Translations under genes and position numbers: made by a program
In this document: piece by piece, positions 1-9,900 of the stretch
Layout: every line of letters starts with the position of its first letter
Numbering within the stretch: the first letter of the stretch is position 1
NCBI GenBank assembly: GCA_036244855.1
Contig: BQKZ01002274.1
Span: forward strand, 53,508-66,110
Reading direction: 5' to 3'
Origin: Temnopleurus reevesii
Lineage: Eukaryota > Echinodermata > Echinoidea > Temnopleuroida > Temnopleuridae
DNA: 12,603 nt
The notes under the pieces: generated by a model
Told to the model about the DNA's origin: nothing
Database searches by the model: none
The model's input: only the letters and a program-made list of their open reading frames with translations

Positions 1-5
1 TTTTT

Positions 6-56
<51 letters not shown>

Positions 57-618
57 TCAAACCAAACTGGAAGATGAAAAGAAATACAGAGATCAGAAAT
101 CGTGCTGCTGAATTCAATTCTTATTCCCTCCTCCTCCCCCTTTCTCTCTCTCTCTCTCTCACTCATCAAACTAAACTCACAACCTGGGGCCGATTGCTCA
201 AAATGGTATTAGCTATACTCTTCTTGCTAAGACGTCTTGACTTCTTGTGCAACCCTCGTAACATAGACATTAGCGTTGATACGACTATGTTAAGAGGGTG
301 GCATAAGAACTTAAGACGCCTTAGCATGAAGATGATAGCTAAGCCTATTTCGTGCTATTGGCCCCTGGGTGCTAGGCCATCTTCATTTCAACCTGGAATA
401 TGAAAAGAAAGACGGAAATCAGAAACTGTGCTTCCGAATTTGATCCTTATTCCCCCTCTCTCTCTTTAGCTCTCTCTCTCTCTTTCTCTCTCATTCATCA
501 AACCCAACTCATGGCCTGGGTGCTGGGCCATCATTGCTTAAATTGTTCTTTCTCTGCCTCTGTCTCTTTATCATCAAACCAATTTGATGGAATGGTATTT
601 GGGCCATCTCAATTCTGA
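1..618. repeat. CT-rich microsatellite and diverged tandem repeat
   Basis: The window opens with a pure CT run (about 11-51). A unit made of a CT tract, a TCATCAAAC motif, a GGCCTGGG-like stretch and a TGAAAAGAAA stretch then recurs. TGAAAAGAAA occurs at 75 and 401, and the CT-plus-CAAAC part at about 40, 145, 465 and 550. The first unit is longer because a hairpin element (209-342) sits in it. Open frames on the plus strand here are Leu/Ser runs translated from CT repeats and are not genes. Confidence 0.75.
209..342. mobile_element. 134-bp fold-back (hairpin) element
   Basis: The segment begins TTAGCTAT and ends ATAGCTAA, and almost its whole length is an imperfect palindrome. The left arm GCTAAGACGTCTTGACTT pairs with a right arm whose complement reads GCTAAGGCGTCTTAAGTT. 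Nearer the centre CCCTCGTAACATAG pairs with CTATGTTAAGAGGG. It interrupts the tandem repeat around it, as a MITE-like insertion would. No coding capacity. Confidence 0.7.
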
Positions 619-803
619 CCTGCTGGACAAAAAAGGTCATGGCTAGTTAGCTAGCTAGAGGCTAAAAATTTCAGTCTATTTTTTTTTTGCATAAAATGTA
701 ATAAAAACTAACAAGATAAAATGAATTAACAGAGAAAAGTTTTCCTACTGACTGATGCAATACATAATGGAAGAAAGTGAAAGATAAAATGAGTTTGGCT
801 TAC
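619..803. other. Intron sequence left of the last visible exon
   Basis: AT-rich, with a small TTAGCTAGCTAGA palindrome and a T run. No exon, terminator or poly(A) signal could be supported. Confidence 0.5.
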
Positions 804-929
804 ATCTTGGAAGCGAGGTTCCCTGTATTTGAGGATGATATACATGAAGTATTCAAAGATGAGTGTCTTGGTGACTTTGTTCTCGCTGAATGATGTATAG
901 CCGAGATGAAGCTGGTCCACTTCGTCATC
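804..929 (-). CDS. Exon 9 (residues 352-393), last exon seen
   Basis: The acceptor is TATGCTCCAG (ends 930) and the donor GTAAGCCAAA (803 down), so coding continues left of position 804. It has 126 bases, phase 0 to 0. It encodes DDEVDQLHLGYTSFSENKVT and an aromatic helix that ends YREPRFQD. No further exon was found between 1 and 803, so the rest of the gene is outside the window. Confidence 0.86.
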
Positions 930-3900
930 CTGGAGCATAGAAAGAAATGAAAACAATCTTACAAGGATGACAAACATTATTCTTTGTGAAGGATGATAAA
1001 ATTGTGGTAAATAAGGTATGTATATTATGCATTATGATACCTGTGCACTAAACTCGTTATTTACGGACTCCATGGAAGATAGGCGAGCTAAATGTGGACA
1101 ATCCGGCATATTTTTAAAATTGTATATGTTTTTAATACAAAAATGAATCAAAAAATAATCATATCAAATCAAGTCAAAGCGCGCTTATTTCATAGTGACA
1201 ATTTTTCACCTCCGGATTCGAAAAAACGGAAACAGATGTATTAAAACATTAATTGTACAAGCAAAGTCAGTGAAATAGTATGAACAAATGCGTTTTCAAC
1301 AATGAGGAAAAAATAATAGGGCGCTGCTCAAATTTACAAGTCATAGCAGCGATCCATTTACCAGATAAAGGGCCTGTAACATAAAACAAGTTTGCATTCA
1401 TTTACAAAATTTAGTACATGACTTCCCATAGAATTGCAATTGATAACAACCGTACAATCGATTGGAAAGATTTATGTTAAGGGGGCCAAAAACTCACAAC
1501 AAATAACTTATTTTTATATAGCTGTCTGTAATAAACCACTTTTACGTGCCTCTATTGTTGGCTCTGATATGGAAATACATGTACAGTGCAGTACTATGAT
1601 ATATGGGTATTACATGTAGTTTAATGAAGGCTTTGATACAATATCAATAATTCAGAAGAAAATTTGCATCTTATATGGAGTGTAAAATTGAGATTATAAA
1701 TCTTCCTCTGGAAATGGTAGCAATTTTGAAGTATAAAATTACATATTTTCCTTGGTAACTGTGTTTCAGAATCCAAGCGACGCCATTAAAATGACTTTTG
1801 AGCGACTTCGCCTGAAAAGGCGTGATTGGCATTCAGTAATCTGAGGAAGCAAACATTGGTTGGTGAATCATTATGATCAAGGAAAATTTGTAAGTTTACA
1901 CTTCAAACTACCTACCATTTCCAGTAGAAAGATTTATAATCTTAATTTTATTCTTGGAGTACAAGAAGATAAATGATAATCTTAATGTACTTATATTGAG
2001 TGACATACTCACATTTAGGAACGGATAGACAGCCATGATGAAGTATTTGAAGTCCTCAATGTGATGCCAATCAACACGGTCTACCAGGTCCGTCAAGATG
2101 AGGAGATAACGGAACACTGTAGCATCCAGGTTACCAACCATCACATGGGCAAAGATCTGGATGAACTGTGATAGAGAATGATTCAAATTAATTACCGGTA
2201 ATTAACATAAATTTAATAAAATTTAAGACATGTTGATCAGTCAAGATGAGGAGATAACAGAGCACTGTTGCATCCAGGTTATTCCTGATCACATGGGCAA
2301 AGATCTGGATGAACTGTGGTAGCAAATAATAATTGATTCATTTGTTTTCATAAAGTTCTATGGAAGTGTTGTGGTGTCTGGAAGCATAGTGTGAAGTAGT
2401 GGTACGGACTCTCGCCTTTCAACTAGAAGGTCAGAGGTTCCTTGAGCAAGAAATTTATACACACCTTGCTGCACTCAACCCAGGTGGAAATGGGTAGCTG
2501 GAATTAATTCCTTGAATGCATGAGCACTTGATTGGTTTGCTCAGCAATTGTAGCCAGGGTAATAATATGGTACCCAGAATCATGATCCTCATGATCTCAC
2601 AGGCCTTAAGTTCAATCCAATGTGAGACAAGATAAACTGTCAGGAAAAGGAGGGAATGAAACAACGTCACATTCAGGTAATCGACCAGCATATAGGCAAA
2701 GATCAGGGCCCCGTAACATAAAGGTTTGCGATTAATCGCTATTTGATTTTGCGATCAATTGCAAACCTCAGTATATGATCTGCCATTGACTTGCGATTTA
2801 TATCGATCGCTATCAGATTAGCAATTAATCGCAAACCTTTCTGTTATGGGGCCCTGGATGAACTATGGCAGAGGATAATACACAGCTGTGAGTGCAAAGG
2901 ACAGAATAGTACACAAAGTGAAGCATGAAAAATACATTCAACAAGACGGTTGCATAGTTGAATGGATTAAATTTCATCATTCACCAATTGAACTAGCTCT
3001 GTTCTATTGCATGAATAAAGCATTCATTATGTAATTTATATTACATCTATTGCTATAGTTCTTTGGCCAGTTCAGTTCAGTAAATATTGCAAAAATCAAA
3101 TTAAAAATCTTCAAAATTAGCGCTTTACTATCAGCAACATTTTGTTTAACCAAATGATCAACGTCAACCAACCAATCAAATGACAAGAATCATACATGTA
3201 ATAGTGGTAGATATTTTTCACTTTGATCACCGTCTTTAATGACTTTGTGATTGATAAAGTACTCTAGATGCCTCACATAATAATGAAATACAGTAAGCTG
3301 TGTATACAATTATAACTAATTTATAATTCACCTTGTGGGGTGGTGCATACTCGATCACACCTTGGATGAAATCATGCATACACAGATGAGCTACTTCCTT
3401 GATCAGATATCTCTCCTCAAGATGGGTGTAAAGTGCTTCCTGTAGAGGCAACAGAAAAACATGATTAAGTTTATGGATAGTGTTTCTTTTACATGCAGTA
3501 TTGAGGGGAAAATGGATAAAGAAGCATTTTCTTTTAAGGCAGAGCCTTGATCACAAAGAACTAATTAGTTCAAACAATTTAGATGGTACAGACAGCTAGC
3601 TGAATTACAGCTAGAAAATGGAGCTTTATTTATTAACCCTAATCCCATTGGGATATTTCAGTCATCTCAGTACATTGGGGGGGGGGGGTTTTTTTCCCCC
3701 CCCCCTCTGATCTTTGCCATTGACCGCACGATCGCGCCGAAATTTGGCGTGCACATAGCCCGCGATGTTAACTCTTAGATTGCGTAGTCAAATTTTTCAA
3801 AAATATATTCATTATGCTAATTAGGCTTTAATTATGCATAATTATGCATGAATTCTAACAAACAGCAATAAATCACTTGCGGAAGCTCCAAATGTGCTGA

Positions 3901-6900
3901 TTTTTGGTCAAGATACTCATAGTAATGTTTCAGACATATAGTCATGGAAAGAAAATGCAATCCAAATCTATTTCTTACGTATTCTATTGTTTTTGTGAAT
4001 TTCTTATGTATTTCTTTGTTTTTTCGACTTTATTATTTATATTGTTTTTTTGATGGGAATTGTTGGTGACATTATTAGAGGCATAGAAAATGAATTTTAA
4101 ATTCAGTTCATGCATTAATATGCAAAGAAGACAAGGATTTATGAATATTGACTAAAATCACAATTTGCATTGACTTTGTACATAAAATCACGTTTTGGAC
4201 TCATATTTGGCTTGACGAATATTTTTCAAATGCGCGTAGCGTCGGTACCGTATACCCGGTCATCACGAATTTGGTGTCAAAAGTTGGGCGAGACTTGAAA
4301 GATAAAAGTCAGAAAAAATTATGGCGCGAGCTTCTCGCGTTTCAGATTTATCGCGAAAATTGTCGAGGAGGGGGCTTTAAAAGCCCCCCCCCCCAATGGG
4401 ATTAGGGTTAAAGTGAAATCCACATCTAGAAATATCATTCTCTCATTGGATGGTTAGATGGAAAAAACTGTGAAAATTTGAACAAAATAGAATAATTTGT
4501 TGAAATCTATGAATTTTCAAAGTTGATACGTGCAGCTGATGGGGCTCTGTTTGATCAACAACTTTGGCAATATCTGTGAAATTGTAGTGGACAACTCCTC
4601 ATTCTTTTTGTGTACAAAATCTTAAAAAGAGGAAAGCTAGGTTCATCATGGTTCATCATGATTCCTTACAAAATTCTGAGAAAAGAAGAAGAACATTTGA
4701 AATTTTGTTTACAAAATGAATGGGGAGAAACCAAATCAGTAAACTTTGTATTAGCATTCATGTCAGCCGGATTCTGATTCCAATTATCCTCTAGTTTTAT
4801 CATATAATTTGTAATTTGTAAGCAATATCTTTTGCAATGTGAATAGTTACAGATAAATCAATCAAATTCAAGATTAAAAAAAAGGGAGGGAATCATGAAA
4901 TGGGGGAATATGAATCAAAGAATAAAGCTAAGAAAGAGGGCCACTACTCACCAAGATGGAGATAGCTGGAGTGCCTGCTGTGTCGTCCTGGAGCAGCACA
5001 TAGGAGTAGAACTGAGAGATCATCGACAATACCCGTCTCTGTAGCATGTGGGATGGAGGTGTATGATGATTAGGTTTAAAAGATGAGCAAGCGTAACAAG
5101 AATGTAGAGATTCATTGACATAATAATAATAATAATAATAACAATACACAACATTTATACAGCGTTTAATACAAAGTGTTTCTATGCGCTCTGTGCATTA
5201 TTACCCGGCTATAGCATGGCTACCATTTGGCGCTCAGTGCATTCAAGGAATTTCTTCCTACCAGTACCCATTCACCTCATCTGGGGTCAGTGCAGCACGA
5301 GGTGGATAAAATTCTTGCTGAAGGAAATTAACGCCATGGGTGGGATTCGAACCTACGACGACCCTCGGCATCAACGGATGTCACCGTGCTTTTCGATGAT
5401 TAATACTTTCTTTGTTAATCACTGTAATGGCCTTTACACTGTTTTGCATGCCAAAAAAAAACAGAGATTACAATCTGTTCAAAATCAAGCTACCAGACTA
5501 GTTTTTAGTCAAGGAGGTGCCGTGGTGTAGTGGTCGTGACTCTCGCCTTTCAACCAGAGGGTCGTAGGTTCGAATCCCACCCATAGCGTCAATTTCCTTC
5601 AGCAAGAAATTTATCCACACTGTGCTGCACTCAACCCAGGTGAGGTGAATGGGTACCTGGCAGGGAATTCATTCCTTGAAATGCCAAGTGCGCCGGTGGC
5701 TGCCGGGCTAAAGCTAGGGTAATAATAATGTAAAGCGCCTTGAGCACTCAGCAATGAGAGTGGATATGTGCGCTATATGAATTGCATATATTATTATTCG
5801 TATTATCCTACACTGCAGTCTTTCTCTTTGCACTTCACTGGCTACCCATACAGCACCACATTCTGTTAAAAATATGTTTATATATCTCTAAAATACTGAA
5901 TAATCTGTGATTACAATACCTCTCTAATACAGTACAAATATATATACACCTTCTTGCAGCCTTAACTCTGCATCAGATCTATACAGACAGGTGAAAAGCG
6001 CTTTTCAGTAGCTTCTTCAAAGTTTTGGACATGTTTTCCTCTTGCCATCCAAACAATTTCAAACTCCACCACCTTCAAAAGAAATCTCCAGACATACCTT
6101 TCCCCCCTTCAAATCAATTGTTTTCATATTTGTGTTATAGTAATCTCTTTAGAAAAAAGATAAATTATCATTGAGAATATAAATTGTAGAGGATATACAT
6201 GTATCTAGAAGTTTCTTATTCAGATTTGGTTCCCATGGCCAATTTGATCAATAACATATTTCTAACACTTGGATGCAAATTCTACAGTCCAACATCGCAA
6301 ATCTGACCCCCTTCTTCATCTTAATATCTCTATTGTGGTGAAGCAATCTCCATGATTTTTCCTACAGACTTTACTAACATAATTAATTTGCATAATTCAT
6401 GCATGCAGACTTTCAAAAACCTCAGCAACTATTTGCATAAAAAAGAGACTCTCACACCTAACCACTATTTGAGAATATGAAAACAAAAAACATCTAAAAA
6501 AAGAAAAGTATATTCTAACTTACCAGTTCAAGCGGCCTTGGTACATGTCTAGTCTGTCCCGTTCTCTCTTTATAATCGTCCCACAGAATGGTGAAGGGCT
6601 TTTCCTACAATAATATAGATAATAACAATAAGTCTTTATCTTTCAGTGATTGACTGACAAAAAAAAATCATTTATACACTCAAATTCCAAAACCTTTGAG
6701 CAAATGAAATTAACTACAGAACGGCAACAAAATATTCTATTGAACCTGAATGCAAGTAGAAGCTATTTTAATCCCTGATTTGATAAACGAGGTCTTCAGA
6801 ATATAGGGATTCAGTCTTGATTCTGTCTCTGTCTGTCAACATGTATTTCTTAAGTTTAATCTATTTCAATTACTGATACATACCTGCTGTTCTTGTGCAG

Positions 6901-9900
6901 CGGCTTTCTTTTTCTCCTCATCCTCTTCTTCCTCCCCTTCCTTCTCCTCTTCTTCTCCTTCTTCTTTCTCCTTCTCTCTATCTTCTTTTTCTCCTCCCTC
7001 TTCTTCTGTTGCTCCTCCATCTGTCTGGTCATCAGTCGGTAGCCTAATTGTCACCTTGTGATAAAATGGTTCAGAATATGTAGAGTAATTCTTATGAATG
7101 ATATGGTTAAACTCTACAGTACAGAGCCTATTGAAATTTTCACTAGCATTTAACTTCTAACAATCAGTGAATTCAGCAACAAATCAACATTTGCAAAAGT
7201 TGGTGTCTTACATATTGTTAACTGTACAAGTTATCCATGAAACAGCTCATCAGAAATATGAAATGACTAACAGCTCAGAAATGCTTGAAATAAGAACAAT
7301 GTGAATTTCTTATGTCATTTATTATCATCATTTTATTCATAAAACTCTCATTAAAAATGAAACAGAATTCTAAGTCCAAAATGGACGATAGACAATTGCA
7401 AGACAGGATGAGAAACTACTTTTTCTTATTTATCAAAAATTTCTTCCCAGTGGCTGCGGGAAAGATAATCCCTGTATAGTTATATCTTGAATTACATCAA
7501 ATTCAATGGGGTTAATTTCTTAAAATTGCAGTCAATTTTCATATCCATTGACCAGCTTAAATCTTTTTATCAATATTGATCAAAAAAGGTGCAATGATGA
7601 AGGAATGCATTGGGGTTGCTTTGAATGATGAGGATGACCAAATCAGTAAAAAGTGGAATGAGGGTATTTTCATGACTCAAAGATTAATAACCTTCATTAC
7701 ATGAAAAGTACTGACATCATATCGGCCGTGTTTTCACAAAGTCATGCATGGTGCTAAAGAGTACGGTTGCAAGAAACCAGTCATATATGTTTTCATTAAA
7801 ATGTACTTTTCTATTGTCACTACAACACTACAACTCTGCTATTGTCACTTTGTGAACATATGGATTATATTATGTGATCAATCGAAACTGTGGTAAATTC
7901 AATTCAATTCAATTCTTTAACTTATTGTTGACCAATGGAACAAAATTGCATAAGCAAATATGCAACATGGCAAAATGGCAAAATTACTATGCTTGCATCA
8001 AGTAAACTTGTAAGACCTCAAATATCTACATTGGCTACTGGTAACTGAAACAATTATTAAGAGCTCAACCCACACATGGAAAACAACGCTTGGTCATTCT
8101 CCTTATGTACATACAAGACCTTATATCTGAATATATACTAGAGAGAAATTTGCGCTCTTCAAACAAAAATCGGCTAAATGTTCAAAAAGACAAATTTTTC
8201 TGTGGGAGAGAAGGCTTATACTGTATCAGCATCATTTCTCTGGTATACTCTCCAACTGGGGATCCGATCGGCACACTTTCTCAAAACCTTAAAAAAAACA
8301 TCTGAAATCTTCTTTGTTTTTTTCATATTTTTTAAAAATATCTGTTGATAATTATCCATGCACTCACACATAATCAAAAATCTATAACTCTTTTCTGTTG
8401 TATGATTTTTTCATCCCTCTGCACCACAGAATAGTATAACTAGATAGATAGTCCATTACAAAATGGTGTGTTTATTATTATTATTATTATTATTATTATC
8501 ATTATTACCTCGGGTCTCTCCATCTCTGTCTCTTCCCCTTCCTGTGTGCTAACCTCCTGACTAGCCCGGCGTTTGGTCTTCCTTACTCCACTCGCATCAG
8601 TGGTTCCAGAGGGGGGTGCACCTTTCTTACTCTTCGGTGGGTGGGGTTTGCGGTATCTGCACAAAATACAATGATTATTAATGCCATATTGCTGATTAAG
8701 AGTCAATCTTTCTTGTGTTTAACCCTATTTTAACTGGGCTTTTTGAGACCAAGTTTATACTGGGGGGGGGGGGGTCAATTTGACCCCCCCCCTTCATATC
8801 TCGGCCGTGGATCGCGCAATCGCCGCAAAATTTTGCACATGGATAGAGCACAGTGTAAGCTACAAAACTGTATGGCTTAATTTTCCGAAAATTCCTAATT
8901 TCTATTTTTAAATAATTATGCAAATTTATGCATGAAATCACACTTTCTGCTCTATTTCCCTCAATAAAGCACCTAGAAGGCTCATTTTTGCTGTGAATAT
9001 TCTTTATAATATCCCTCATGATACAACTTGAAAAAAAAATTGGTATGACAATTTATTTCTTATGTTTTTTTTTTATTGTTTTATGAATTTCTTATGTACA
9101 TGTAGTTCTTTGTTTTTTTGACCTTTTGTTTTCTATTGTTTTTTCTATAAAATTTATTGCAGAACATTTTTGAAGCATTTTTGTGCTGAAATAAATTAGT
9201 TTCAGCCCTTAAATCAAAAAATAACTACATCTTTATGGATTCTGACTGAAATCACAATTTACATTGACTTTGCACACAAAATCACGTTTTTGAGCCATTT
9301 TCGGTCTGACATGCATGTACAAAAAGTAACGCGGCGACATAACTACATGCCCGATTTTCGCGAAAACAGTCTTAAAAGATGCGCAAGACTTGGAAGAAAA
9401 AAGTCGGCGAGTCTTGTGGTGAAAAAATTTTGCGTGGCGGCGTGATCGCGAAATTTGTCGAGGGGGGGAGGTCAAATTGACCCCCCCCCCCCTCCCAGTT
9501 GGAATAGGGTTAAAACGAAAGCTTTAATTCTACTTGATTCAATGAATACAGAAGAATTTTCATATTTATTAATTAACATGTATTCATATTTGATTGTATG
9601 ACCTTAAAATCTAGACAGTAAATTATAGATAAACCACTGTCTCTGGACTATGGCAGCCAACAATTAAATTGAAAAAAGAATACGTAATTTAATTCTACTG
9701 TGGTTGTTCATTTACATCATTTTCATCAAACTTTTGGGAATTTCTCTCAGTTCGATGCTTTATATGGATTTTTTTTCTGAATACTCATTATATGAATAAT
9801 CTAACTCATTTGGTCCAGGTAGGCACTTACATGTATTAGTCTACCATTGGAGGCGGCGTGCGAACGTTAGGCTACCTTTATAGGCAGCACACTCGGACGT

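Noticed and set aside
74..618. Plus-strand open frames in the CT repeat
   Set aside because: The frames are Leu/Ser runs from simple repeats and span a hairpin element, with no splice context or conserved motif.
2166..2330. Exon 8 copy as a usable mutually exclusive exon
   Set aside because: The acceptor is good but no consensus donor follows, and the copy covers only half the exon. It is kept as a relic, pending transcript data.
2455..2691. 78-residue minus-strand open frame as a small gene
   Set aside because: One half is the exon 8 relic and the other half is antisense SINE, so the frame has no single origin.
3677..3705. G-quadruplex as a regulatory element
   Set aside because: The G run sits at the subterminal position of a mobile element with a C run beside it, so a hairpin is the simpler reading. 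Run lengths may also be sequencing-limited.
4148..4405. 85-residue open frame as a transposase remnant
   Set aside because: It lies in the non-autonomous TTAA element and shows no DDD/DDE-type or zinc-finger features. The related element at 8723 does not keep the frame.
5216..5530. 104-residue open frame on the plus strand
   Set aside because: It is a chimera of antisense SINE, LINE relic and the start of a second SINE. Only the LINE part carries real protein homology.
5516..5590. Functional tRNA gene
   Set aside because: Box A and box B are present, but no acceptor stem closes the cloverleaf. The head continues into a SINE body that occurs three times in the window.
8696..9475. Two minus-strand frames in the second TTAA element
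   Set aside because: They are not shared with the first element, and part comes from G/C homopolymers.
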